Shown piece after piece: positions 1 to 8,563 of a DNA stretch of 42,729 nucleotides. Source of the DNA: Microbacteriaceae bacterium. GTDB lineage: Bacteria; Actinomycetota; Actinomycetes; Actinomycetales; Microbacteriaceae. The position numbers and the translations under genes were made by a program. Each line of letters opens with the position of its first letter. Position 1 is the stretch's first letter. A model generated the notes under the pieces. That model was given only the letters and a program-made list of their open reading frames with translations, did no database searches and was not told where the DNA came from. The stretch lies in contig JAODMW010000182.1 of assembly GCA_025464815.1 (NCBI GenBank), positions 1 to 42,729 on the forward strand, in the 5' to 3' direction.

Positions 1-228
1 CGATGATTCCCGAGCGTCCGCGGCGCAGCGACTGCGCGCGGGGGTCGGGACCGCCGTAGTTGAGCGTCTCCGCCGCGGCGAGCACTCGCGCCCGCGTCGC
101 GGGCGAAACCGGCCCCGATCCGCTGAACGCGAGGGATGCCGTCGACACCGAGACGCCGGCGAGCGCGGCCACGGCGGCGAGGGTGGGCCGCGGCGGCTGG
201 CTGGAGGTTCTTGCCCCGTCGCTCATGG
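1..228 (-). CDS. LacI-family transcriptional regulator, N-terminal part (truncated by window edge)
   Basis: Reverse-strand translation from ATG at 228: MSDGARTSSQPPRPTLAAVAALAGVSVSTASLAFSGSGPVSPATRARVLAAAE..., a typical LacI helix-turn-helix. Confidence 0.85.
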
Positions 229-255
229 CTTGGTAGCTTAGTCGAAACGATTTGA

Positions 256-269
256 TCGAATCGATTCGA
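256..269. promoter_or_regulatory. Perfect 14-bp palindrome TCGAATCGATTCGA, candidate LacI-type operator in the divergent promoter
   Basis: Perfect self-complementarity, located between the divergent LacI (228) and MFS (290) genes. Confidence 0.6.
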
Positions 270-289
270 CCCCCCAGCCGGAAACACAC

Positions 290-1558
290 ATGTCGAAGAA
301 CAACACTGCCGCCGTCTACGCCGGGGGCCTGACTCGCCGCGATGTCGTGGCCTGGCGCAACGCCGTCTTCGTGATCTTCGCGCTGTGCGGAATCGGGCTC
401 TCCACCTGGGCCGCGCGGCTGCCTTCGGTGAAGGAAGCGCTTCAGGTCGGGCCGAAGGAGATCGGTATCCTGCTCTTCGGCATCGCCGCGGGTTCCATCG
501 TCGGGCTTCTCGCCTCGAGCCATATCATCGCGCGCTTCGGAGCCCGCAACTCCGTCGCCTGGGCGTTGACGATCGGCGCCGTCGGTTTCGCCATCGCCGG
601 GATCGGGGTGACCGTCGGGCCGAGTTTCGCCGTGATCTTCATCGGCCTTCTCGTTTTCGGGGCCTGCACCGGTATCTGCGATGTCGGCATGAACGTTTCC
701 GGTGCAGCGAACGAGCGTGTGCTGGGCCGAACCATCATGCCGATCTTCCACGCCTTCTTCAGCTTCGGCACGATGATCGGTGCGGCGCTCGGGGCGCTCG
801 CCGAAAGCGTCCACCTGCCGATCGCGATCCACACGGGAATCGTCGCCGTGATCATCGCCGTCGTCGCCGTCATCGCCACGCGCAAGCTCCAGTCGGAGCA
901 CATCGTCGAGGATGGCCAGGAGGTCGTGGCCGACGACGATCATTCGAAGAGCTGGCGTGGGCGCCTGGCTATTTGGCGCGACCGCCGCACCCTGCTCATC
1001 GGGCTCATCATCCTGGGCATGGCCTTCGCGGAGGGCTCGGCGAACGACTGGCTCGCGATCGCGATGCACGACGGCCACGACGTGTCCAAGCCGAATGCTG
1101 CGCTCCTGTTCGGAGTGTTCGTCACTGCGATGACCGTCGGGCGCCTCGCCGGGGTGAAGCTGCTCGACCGTTACGGACGCGTGCCCGTGCTGCGGGCATC
1201 CGCCGCCCTGTCCGCCGTCGGCCTGCTCATCGTGATCTTCGTGCCGAATGTCGGCGTGGCGGTCGTCGGCATCGTGTTCTGGGGTCTTGGCGCCGCGCTC
1301 GGCTTCCCGGTGGGAATGTCGGCGGCGGCGGACGACCCGAAGACAGCGGCGGCGCGCGTGAGCGCAGTCGCGACGATCGGCTACTTCGCGTTCCTGGTCG
1401 GGCCGCCGACCATCGGCTTCATCGGCGAATACGTCGGTGTTCTCCACGCCCTGCTGGTCGTGCTCGTGCTCGTCGCGATCGCCGGAATCGTGTCCGGCGC
1501 TGCGCGCGAGCCGGCGCAGCGCGCTCGTGTGTACGAGCCCGTCGACAGCACCGACTGA
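290..1558 (+). CDS. MFS transporter (422 aa)
   Basis: Long ORF with about 12 hydrophobic segments and MFS-like loop GRLAGVKLLDRYGR. Confidence 0.85.
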   Translation: MSKNNTAAVYAGGLTRRDVVAWRNAVFVIFALCGIGLSTWAARLPSVKEALQVGPKEIGILLFGIAAGSIVGLLASSHIIARFGARNSVAWALTIGAVGFAIAGIGVTVGPSFAVIFIGLLVFGACTGICDVGMNVSGAANERVLGRTIMPIFHAFFSFGTMIGAALGALAESVHLPIAIHTGIVAVIIAVVAVIATRKLQSEHIVEDGQEVVADDDHSKSWRGRLAIWRDRRTLLIGLIILGMAFAEGSANDWLAIAMHDGHDVSKPNAALLFGVFVTAMTVGRLAGVKLLDRYGRVPVLRASAALSAVGLLIVIFVPNVGVAVVGIVFWGLGAALGFPVGMSAAADDPKTAAARVSAVATIGYFAFLVGPPTIGFIGEYVGVLHALLVVLVLVAIAGIVSGAAREPAQRARVYEPVDSTD

Positions 1559-1604
1559 ACGCCTTCCGACGGTTTCCGACCGCCCGGCCGGATAGGCTCG
1601 TGAC

Positions 1605-2300
1605 GTGCGTCTCGTCATTGCCCGGTGTTCCGTCGACTATGCCGGAAGGCTCAGCGCGCATCTTCCTCTCGCGACCCGCCTGCTGCTGCTCAAGGCCGAC
1701 GGCAGCGTGCTCGTTCACTCGGACTCACTGAGCTACAAGCCGCTCAACTGGATGAGCCCGCCCTGCACCGTCTCGATCATCGAGCCCGACCCCGGGCAGG
1801 CGGATGCCGGCGTGAGCGAGATCTGGAAGGTCACGCAGGCGAAGACGGCCGACCTCCTCGTGATCTCGATCCACGAGATCCTGCACGACAGTGCTCACGA
1901 GCTCGGGCTGGATCCCGGCCTGCAGAAGGACGGCGTAGAAGCACACCTGCAGAAGCTCCTCGCGGAGCAGATCGAACTGGTCGGTCACGGTTATCGGCTC
2001 GTACGGCGCGAGTACATGACCGCAATCGGGCCCGTCGACATCCTGGCGAAGGATGACGCGTGCGCTTCCGTGGCGATAGAGATCAAGCGTCGCGGCGACA
2101 TCGACGGGGTGGAGCAGCTGACCCGGTACCTCCAGCTGATGAACCGCGATCCCCATCTCGCGCCGGTCACCGGTGTGTTCGCGGCTCAGGAGATCAAGCC
2201 GCAGGCGCGCACACTCGCTCAGGACCGAGGTATCCGCTGCCTCGTTCTGGACTACGACGCGATGCGCGGGCTCGACGACAGCGACTCGCGGCTGTTCTAG
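1605..2300 (+). CDS. nucS: Endonuclease NucS/EndoMS (231 aa)
   Basis: [40 protein letters not shown]..., GPVDILAKD and [21 protein letters not shown] match the NucS family. Confidence 0.93.
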   Translation: MRLVIARCSVDYAGRLSAHLPLATRLLLLKADGSVLVHSDSLSYKPLNWMSPPCTVSIIEPDPGQADAGVSEIWKVTQAKTADLLVISIHEILHDSAHELGLDPGLQKDGVEAHLQKLLAEQIELVGHGYRLVRREYMTAIGPVDILAKDDACASVAIEIKRRGDIDGVEQLTRYLQLMNRDPHLAPVTGVFAAQEIKPQARTLAQDRGIRCLVLDYDAMRGLDDSDSRLF

Positions 2301-2371
2301 AGCCTCAGCCCATGTCGGCATGGCGCGAGCCCCCGCGCTGCAGTTGCTCGAGAACTCGTAGGCTGGTGACG

Positions 2372-3052
2372 ATGAATCCGCAATGGACCTGCATACTGTT
2401 CGACCTCGACGGCACGATCCTCGACTCGGCTCCCGGAATCACGGCAACCCTCGCCTGGACTTTCGAGCGGCTCGGCCGCCCCATTCCGACCCCCGTCGAG
2501 CTCCTCGCCTATGTCGGGCCGCCGATCCTCGACTCGTTTCGTGACCTCGCCCACATGTCTCCTGAGGAATCCGCGCACGCGCTCGAAATCTATCGCGCAC
2601 GCTATCTCGAGCACGGCACGATCGACAGTGCGGTGTATCCGGGCGTCCGAGAACTGCTCGAACGCATTGCAGCGAGTGACATACCGCTGTCGCTGGCGAC
2701 CTCCAAGCCAGAGCGGCCCGCGATCAAGATGCTCGACCGCTTCGGACTCACCCCGTATTTCGATGCGATCACCGGCGCGTCAGAGGATGAAGTTCGCAGC
2801 CGAAAAGCGGATGTCGTCGCCGAAGCCCTGAATCGACTCGAGGTGCTCGGCGCAGACGTCTCCACACCGGTCATGGTCGGCGACCGTGAGCACGACGTGC
2901 AGGGTGCCGCGGAGCAGGGCGTACCGACGATCTTCGTCGGGTGGGGCTACGGCTCGATCGCCGAAGAGGTCGGATCGATCGCCGTGGCGGCAACGGCGGA
3001 CGAGCTCGGCGACCTGCTACTCGGCGCTCAAACGGCCTCGCTGAGCGCCTAA
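2372..3052 (+). CDS. HAD-superfamily hydrolase, phosphoglycolate phosphatase-like
   Basis: FDLDGTILDS motif I, LATSKP, MVGDREHDVQGA; ATG at 2372 in frame with the 2060..3052 ORF. Confidence 0.88.
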   Translation: MNPQWTCILFDLDGTILDSAPGITATLAWTFERLGRPIPTPVELLAYVGPPILDSFRDLAHMSPEESAHALEIYRARYLEHGTIDSAVYPGVRELLERIAASDIPLSLATSKPERPAIKMLDRFGLTPYFDAITGASEDEVRSRKADVVAEALNRLEVLGADVSTPVMVGDREHDVQGAAEQGVPTIFVGWGYGSIAEEVGSIAVAATADELGDLLLGAQTASLSA

Positions 3053-3255
3053 CGCTCCCTCGGGCAGTGGACCTGCGTCGGTCGGCCATCGCGTCGTTCG
3101 ATGTCGTGATCCGACATCGGCATGCCGCAGATCGGGCACGGCTTCGCCTGTGTCGACGGTAGCGGCGTCTCGTTGTATGGCCCGAGCGGAGGCGGACCGA
3201 TATAGGGGAGCAGCCTCCCATTCAGACGATCCCACCACGGAACCTTGCCGGGCAT
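3049..3255 (-). CDS. Small hypothetical protein with CPICG...H...C putative metal-binding motif (68 aa)
   Basis: MPGKVPWWDRLNGRLLPYIGPPPLGPYNETPLPSTQAKPCPICGMPMSDHDIERRDGRPTQVHCPRER; divergent from the MarR gene. Confidence 0.6.
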   Translation of the reverse strand: MPGKVPWWDRLNGRLLPYIGPPPLGPYNETPLPSTQAKPCPICGMPMSDHDIERRDGRPTQVHCPRER

Positions 3256-3266
3256 GTCATTTCTCC

Positions 3267-3278
3267 TTAGTGCACTAA
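3267..3278. promoter_or_regulatory. Perfect palindrome TTAGTGCACTAA, candidate MarR operator; related AGTGTAC sequence follows at 3284-3290
   Basis: Self-complementary 12-mer between divergent genes. Confidence 0.5.
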
Positions 3279-3306
3279 TAATAAGTGTACTGTCTATAAC
3301 CCGGCT

Positions 3307-3756
3307 ATGCTGATTTCCATGCCCGCCAGAGTGGATCCGCTCGCCCTCGACCGCCAGGTCTGCTTCGCCCTCGCCGCTGCCTCGCGCAGCGTCATCGCGC
3401 TCTACCGCCCCGTGCTGTCCCCGCTCGGGCTCACGCATCCGCAGTATCTGGTGATGCTCGCCCTCTGGGAGCGCAGCCCCCGCACGGTCACCGACATCGG
3501 GGCGGCCCTCTTCCTCGAACCCGCAACCCTCTCTCCCCTGCTCAAACGCCTCGAGAGTGCGGGCCTCGTCACGCGAAAACGAAGCGCTCTCGACGAACGG
3601 GCGCTCGCCGTGGAGCTGACCGCGGATGGCGCGGCTCTCCGCACACAGGCCGAGAAGGTGCCCGGTCAGATCGTCGAGCGGCTCGGGCTCCCCCTCGCCG
3701 AGCTGGAGAGAATTCGAGTGGAGTTGACGAAACTCCTCGAAGCGGCGACTGTGTAG
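3307..3756 (+). CDS. MarR-family transcriptional regulator
   Basis: LGLTHPQYLVMLALWE...LEPATLSPLLKRLESAGLVTRKRSALDERALAVELTADG winged-helix pattern. Confidence 0.88.
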   Translation: MLISMPARVDPLALDRQVCFALAAASRSVIALYRPVLSPLGLTHPQYLVMLALWERSPRTVTDIGAALFLEPATLSPLLKRLESAGLVTRKRSALDERALAVELTADGAALRTQAEKVPGQIVERLGLPLAELERIRVELTKLLEAATV

Positions 3757-3758
3757 GA

Positions 3759-4742
3759 ATGTCTCTCCCCAGCGTTCTCTTCATCGGCGGTACCGGAACC
3801 ATCAGCAGCGAAGCGAGCGCTCTCGCCGTCAGGCGAGGCTTGAGTGTCACCCTGCTCAATCGGGGGCAGAGTTCGCTGCGACCCGTCGCCGATGGGGCGG
3901 AAGTCCTGGTGGCCGACGTGCGCGATCCGGCGTCCGTGCGGGCTGCGGTCGGTGAGCGCGACTTCGACGTCGTCATCGACTTCGTCGCCTTCACCCCGGA
4001 GCACGTCGCGCAGGACATCGAACTGTTCAGCGGCCGCACCGGGCAGTACGTCTACATCTCCTCCGCATCCGCATACCAGAAGCCGCCGCTGCGCCTGCCG
4101 ATCGTCGAGTCGAGCCCGCTGCGCAACCCGTTCTGGAAGTACTCCCGCGACAAGATCGCAAGCGAAGACCTGCTGGTCGCCGCCTATCGTGAGTCAGGGT
4201 TTCCGGCGACCATCGTTCGGCCGTCGCACACCTACGACGCGACCAACATCCCGCTCAACGGCGGCTGGACCGCGATCGATCGGATGCGGCGGGGCGAACC
4301 CGTCGTCGTGCACGGTGACGGCACCTCGCTGTGGGTGCTCACGCACAGCCGGGACTTCGCGAAAGCCTTCGTCGGACTGCTCGGGCACCCTCAGGCGATC
4401 GGCGACAGCTTCCACATCACCTCCGACGAGGTACTGAGCTGGACCCAGATCACCGGCCTTATCGCAGACGCCGCCGGGGTCGAAGCGAAGATCGTGCATG
4501 TCACGAGCGACGCCATCGCCGCCGCGGATCCCGGCATGGGTGCGGGCCACCTGGGAGACCGTTCTCACTCCGTCATCTTCGACAACAGCAAGGTGAAGGC
4601 TCTCGTGCCCGACTACGTCGCGACGACGGGCTTCGCCGAGGGCGCGCGCGAGATCGTCGAGTGGTACGACGCGCATCCCGAACGCAAGGTGGTAGACCCG
4701 AAGCTCAACGAACTCTTCGATCGCCTGATCGGCAACGCGTAG
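3759..4742 (+). CDS. NAD-dependent epimerase/dehydratase family protein
   Basis: FIGGTGTISSEASALAVRRG nucleotide-binding start, extended SDR layout. Confidence 0.85.
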   Translation: MSLPSVLFIGGTGTISSEASALAVRRGLSVTLLNRGQSSLRPVADGAEVLVADVRDPASVRAAVGERDFDVVIDFVAFTPEHVAQDIELFSGRTGQYVYISSASAYQKPPLRLPIVESSPLRNPFWKYSRDKIASEDLLVAAYRESGFPATIVRPSHTYDATNIPLNGGWTAIDRMRRGEPVVVHGDGTSLWVLTHSRDFAKAFVGLLGHPQAIGDSFHITSDEVLSWTQITGLIADAAGVEAKIVHVTSDAIAAADPGMGAGHLGDRSHSVIFDNSKVKALVPDYVATTGFAEGAREIVEWYDAHPERKVVDPKLNELFDRLIGNA

Positions 4743-4780
4743 GCGTCCAGCTGGTTTCGATACGGCTGCTCCTTCGTCGC

Positions 4781-4850
4781 GGCCTACTCAACCCGCAATG
4801 GCGATACGGCTACTCAACCCGCAATAGCGATAGGGCTACTCAACCCGCAG
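4781..4850. repeat. Short tandem repeat, about 2.7 copies of a ~26-bp unit (GGCTACTCAACCCGCAATRGCGATA)
   Basis: GGCCTACTCAACCCGCAATGGCGATAC / GGCTACTCAACCCGCAATAGCGATAG / GGCTACTCAACCCGCAGC read directly. Confidence 0.8.
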
Positions 4851-4858
4851 CGGCGGGG

Positions 4859-5887
4859 TCAGCGGGCGAGCCGGTCGACGACCGCCCCGAAGACGCCCGG
4901 CAGCGCCGCGGCGGTCGGCACGATCGCACCACGCAGCGGCGACGTCGCCGCGGCGACGAGTCCGGCCGTGAGCACTCGAAAGTCGCGGGTCTTCTTCGCC
5001 CAGGCGCGCTCGTAGGCGGCAGGGTCATCCGCGGCCACGCACTCGACTGCGGCGCGTGCCTGGGCGAGCCCGACGCGGATGCCCTCCCCCGTGATCGCGT
5101 CGACGTAGCCTGAGGCGTCCCCGACCAGCAGCACCCGACCCTTCACTCTGGCGGTCGTGCGCTGGTGGAACGGACCCGCGCCCCTGAGAGGACTGGCCGG
5201 CCTGCGTCCCGCAACCCGGGCGGCGAGGTCCGGGATGCCGGCGAGCGCGGTGTCGAAGTTCGTGCCCGGTCGACCGAGCATCGCGATACCGACGACACCG
5301 CCGCCGACCGGAGTGACGTAGGCCTCGACGTCCTTCGCCCAGAAGACCTCGATGAGGTCATCCAGCGGCTCCATGAAGTAGTGCCGCCGGAGACCGAAAC
5401 GGCGGGACTTCGCGGCGACCGGCCTCTCGAGCCCGGTGAGCCGTCGGACGGTCGAATGGAGGCCGTCCGCGGCGAGCAGGTAGCGGGCACGGATGCCGGC
5501 GGCCGTCACGCCCGAAGCATCCTGTTCCAGCGCATCGACCCTGGCCCCCACGACGTCGACGCCCAGTTCGCGTGCCCGTGCGGAAAGGGCGGCGTGCAGG
5601 GCGGTGCGCCGCACCCCGCGTCCGAGAAGGCCTTCGCCGAAGAGATGGTCGACGCGTCTCGCCGCGCTGCGATAGCTCACACCGCGAAGCGGGAAGCCCT
5701 GCGGGTCTACGCCGAGTCGTGCCAGCGCGGGAAGGGCTCCCGGCATGAGCCCCTCGCCGCAGGCCTTGTCGATCGCGGAGCCGCGCGGCTCGACGATCGT
5801 CACCTCGAGTCCGAGCATCCGCGCTTCGATCCCCGCCGCGAGACCGATCGGGCCCCCGCCGACGATGAGCACGTCGACGTCGGCCAT
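4859..5887 (-). CDS. FAD-dependent oxidoreductase (geranylgeranyl reductase/aromatic hydroxylase-like)
   Basis: MADVDVLIVGGGPIGLAAGIEARMLGLEVTIVEPRG, GEGLMPGALPAL, GRVLLVGDASGYVDAITGEGIRVGL; ATGA overlap with the upstream gene. Confidence 0.85.
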   Translation of the reverse strand: MADVDVLIVGGGPIGLAAGIEARMLGLEVTIVEPRGSAIDKACGEGLMPGALPALARLGVDPQGFPLRGVSYRSAARRVDHLFGEGLLGRGVRRTALHAALSARARELGVDVVGARVDALEQDASGVTAAGIRARYLLAADGLHSTVRRLTGLERPVAAKSRRFGLRRHYFMEPLDDLIEVFWAKDVEAYVTPVGGGVVGIAMLGRPGTNFDTALAGIPDLAARVAGRRPASPLRGAGPFHQRTTARVKGRVLLVGDASGYVDAITGEGIRVGLAQARAAVECVAADDPAAYERAWAKKTRDFRVLTAGLVAAATSPLRGAIVPTAAALPGVFGAVVDRLAR

Positions 5888-6423
5888 CACGTGCCTGGCT
5901 TCGACGGCGCGGCCTCCAGCGACGCGATGGCTTTCTCCTCCACCGGGATGCGGAACCCGAAGAGCAGGATCGCGTTGAGCACGGTGAAGACGATCGCCGT
6001 GATCCACGCCGTGTGCACGAGCGGCAGTGCGATCCCCTCGGCGATCACGACGACGTAGTTGGGGTGGGTGAGAAACCGGTACGGACCGCTCGTGACCCGG
6101 CCGAGGCCAGGAACGACGATCACGCGGGAGTTCCACTGCTTGCCGAGCGTCGCGATGCACCAATAGCGCAGCCCCTGGCAGGCGAGAGCGATCGCGAACA
6201 TGGGCCAGCCGAGCCACGGGATGAACGGCCGATTCCCGAGGAACACCTCGGCCAGGCAGGCGAGCAGGAAGCCGGTGTGCAGAACGACCATGAACGGATA
6301 GTGGCCTCGTCCATACTCCCTGCCGCCACGCTCGAAGGCCCAGGCCGCATGCCGCTTGGAGATCACGAGCTCGACGATGCGTTCAGCACCCGTCAGCAGG
6401 ATGAACGCCGAATACCAGATCAC
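5887..6423 (-). CDS. Isoprenylcysteine carboxyl methyltransferase-family membrane protein (putative phenolic-lipid O-methyltransferase); GTG start proposed
   Basis: GLRYWCIATLGKQWNSRVIVVPGLGRVTSGPYRFLTHPNYVVVIAEGIALPL is ICMT-like. Confidence 0.8.
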   Translation of the reverse strand: MIWYSAFILLTGAERIVELVISKRHAAWAFERGGREYGRGHYPFMVVLHTGFLLACLAEVFLGNRPFIPWLGWPMFAIALACQGLRYWCIATLGKQWNSRVIVVPGLGRVTSGPYRFLTHPNYVVVIAEGIALPLVHTAWITAIVFTVLNAILLFGFRIPVEEKAIASLEAAPSKPGT

Positions 6424-6436
6424 GATGTCGTCCGGT

Positions 6437-7504
6437 TCATCGGGGCCAGCGGAGAAGAACGAGCTCGGCGCTGACCCCTGGGCCGAGCGCGAAGAGAAGA
6501 GTCTGGGCACCGGCATCCTGCGGCGTCACGAGCTCCTCGGAGAGGATGTGGAGCACCGACGCCGACGAGAGGTTACCCACCCGCGCGAGCGACGACCAGC
6601 TGTTGTCGAACACGCCGTCGCGCAGCCCGAGCGACGACTGGAAAGACTCGAGCACCCGCGGTCCGCCGGGATGCGCGACCCAGGTGTCGATGTCCGCAAT
6701 GGTGAGGCCGTTCGCCTCGAGGAAGGCCGAGACATCCGCTCCGAAGTTCCGCTCGATCACCTCGGAGACCTGCGCCGTGAGGATGATGCGGAATCCGGTC
6801 TCGCTCGCGTTGAAGCCGATGACCTCTTCTGTGTCGGGATAGAGCTGGCTGCGGGCGTCGATCACATCCGGGCCGGTGACGGGCATCCGCTTCGCCCTCT
6901 CGTCGCCGACCATTACCACCGCGGCCGCGCCATCACCGAAGAGCCCGGTTGCGACGAGGTTGGCCATCGAGTCGTCGTCGCGTTGGAAGGTGAGCGAACA
7001 CAGCTCCACCGCGAGCAACACGGCGACGTCATTCGGATGCCCGACCAGATAGTCGTCGACCCGTGCGATGCCCGCCGCTCCAGCCACGCAGCCGAGCCCG
7101 TACATGGGCACGCGCTTCACGTCGGGACGCAGCCCGAGCCGCGCGACGAGGAGGGCATCGATGGACGGCGCGGAGATGCCCGTGACGGACGTGAACATCA
7201 CATAGTCGATGTCCTGCGGCTCCAGGCCGGCGACATCGAGGGCGTCACGCAGCGCCCGCTCGGTGAGGTCGGCTGCGACCTCGATGAACATGCCGTTCGA
7301 CTGGGTGAAGGTGCTCGCATCCCGATAGCGCTCGATGGGCATGACCAGGTGCCGTGTGTCGACCCGGCTGCCCGCATGCAGCCGTCGCATGATGGCCTGC
7401 TTCGACGGATCCGAGGTCACCATGGGCGCTATCGTGTCAGTGATCTCGGCCTGCGAGTAAACGTGGGCCGGTAGCGCCGGGGAAACAGCAGCGATTCGCG
7501 CCAT
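6437..7504 (-). CDS. Type III polyketide synthase (chalcone/stilbene synthase family)
   Basis: MYGLGCVAGAAG (catalytic Cys), WVAHPGGPRVLE (His), VGNLSSASVL (Asn). Confidence 0.93.
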   Translation of the reverse strand: MARIAAVSPALPAHVYSQAEITDTIAPMVTSDPSKQAIMRRLHAGSRVDTRHLVMPIERYRDASTFTQSNGMFIEVAADLTERALRDALDVAGLEPQDIDYVMFTSVTGISAPSIDALLVARLGLRPDVKRVPMYGLGCVAGAAGIARVDDYLVGHPNDVAVLLAVELCSLTFQRDDDSMANLVATGLFGDGAAAVVMVGDERAKRMPVTGPDVIDARSQLYPDTEEVIGFNASETGFRIILTAQVSEVIERNFGADVSAFLEANGLTIADIDTWVAHPGGPRVLESFQSSLGLRDGVFDNSWSSLARVGNLSSASVLHILSEELVTPQDAGAQTLLFALGPGVSAELVLLRWPR

Positions 7505-7583
7505 TCGGGCACGCTAACACGGTTACCCGCCAATGCGTGTGGCACTTTCGCCCGGGCGGCGCCGGAGCGCCTAACGTTGCAGG

Positions 7584-8483
7584 GTGGCAATACCCGAGTC
7601 CGTGCATCCGAGGTCCCGCTCCCTCGGAGCCGTCGGACTCGTCATCGCCGGGCTCCTCTGCCAGGACGTGGGCGCATCCTTCGCCGTACTGCTCTTCCCC
7701 TCGGTGGGCGCACTGGGAATGGTCGCGCTGCGGCTCGGTTTCTCCGCGATCATCCTGCTGGTGATCTGTCGGCCGCGACTTCGGGGACACAGTCTGCGTG
7801 ACTGGCTGACGGTCGTTCTGTTCGGCATCGCGCTGGCCTCGATGAACGCACTGTTCTACGAAGCGCTGGACCGCGTGCCGCTCGGCGCGACAGTCACCAT
7901 CGAGGTGCTCGGACCGCTCGTGCTCTCGGTCGTCATGAGTCGCCGGCCTTCGAGCTGGCTGTGGGCCGCGCTCGCTTTCGTCGGAGTCGCGCTTCTCGGC
8001 CAGGGGAGCTTCGGGCAATTGGATGCCCTGGGCGTCTTCTTCGCCTTCGCCGCGTCAGCCGCGTGGGCGGGCTACATTCTCCTGTCTGCCCGTACCGGCC
8101 AGCGCTTCCCGAAGCTGGATGGCCTCGCGATCGCGATGACGATCGGGGCGATCATCGCCATGCCCGTTGGCATTGCGACCTCCGGTCCGGCCTTCTTCCA
8201 GCCGAGCAATCTGCTCCTCGGCGCCGCCGTGGCGGTGCTGTCATCCACCATCCCATACGCTCTCGAACTCCTCGCGCTGCGTCGACTGCCGTCTGCGACC
8301 TTCTCCATACTGATGAGCCTCTCGCCCGCCATCGCGACCACGGCGGGACTGGTTCTCCTGCACCAGGAGCTCACGATCGTCGGCGTGATCGCGATCGCTC
8401 TCGTCATCACCGCGAGCATCGGCGCGGTGCGCAGCGCCTCCACAGGCCCGAGGAAGCTCGACGCGGCCGATCAGCTCGGCTGA
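7584..8483 (+). CDS. EamA/DMT-family permease (RhtA-like); GTG start
   Basis: Two hydrophobic repeats, FYEALDRVPLGATVTIEVLGPLVLSV and ALELLALRRLPSATFSILMSLSPAIATTAGL. Confidence 0.88.
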   Translation: MAIPESVHPRSRSLGAVGLVIAGLLCQDVGASFAVLLFPSVGALGMVALRLGFSAIILLVICRPRLRGHSLRDWLTVVLFGIALASMNALFYEALDRVPLGATVTIEVLGPLVLSVVMSRRPSSWLWAALAFVGVALLGQGSFGQLDALGVFFAFAASAAWAGYILLSARTGQRFPKLDGLAIAMTIGAIIAMPVGIATSGPAFFQPSNLLLGAAVAVLSSTIPYALELLALRRLPSATFSILMSLSPAIATTAGLVLLHQELTIVGVIAIALVITASIGAVRSASTGPRKLDAADQLG

Positions 8484-8495
8484 CGCAAACACTTA

Positions 8496-8556
8496 CGGAG
8501 GAGCGCGTGCGGCGAGTCGCCCTCGTGCGGTCCGGACGCGCCGCAAGGCTCCTCCG
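8496..8556. terminator. Long GC-rich inverted repeat between convergent genes, possible bidirectional terminator
   Basis: CGGAGGAGC (8496-8504) pairs with GCTCCTCCG (8548-8556), with inner TGCGGCG/CGCCGCA arms; no clear T-run. Confidence 0.45.
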
Positions 8557-8563
8557 CAACGGT

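Noticed and set aside
385-1731. 448-aa plus-strand ORF overlapping the MFS gene
   Set aside because: Out-of-frame Arg-rich translation typical of GC-rich DNA
4781-4850. Possible CRISPR array
   Set aside because: Units are contiguous with no spacers, fewer than three copies, and no cas genes nearby
6356-7474. 372-aa plus-strand ORF opposite the type III PKS
   Set aside because: Shadow ORF with no recognisable domain
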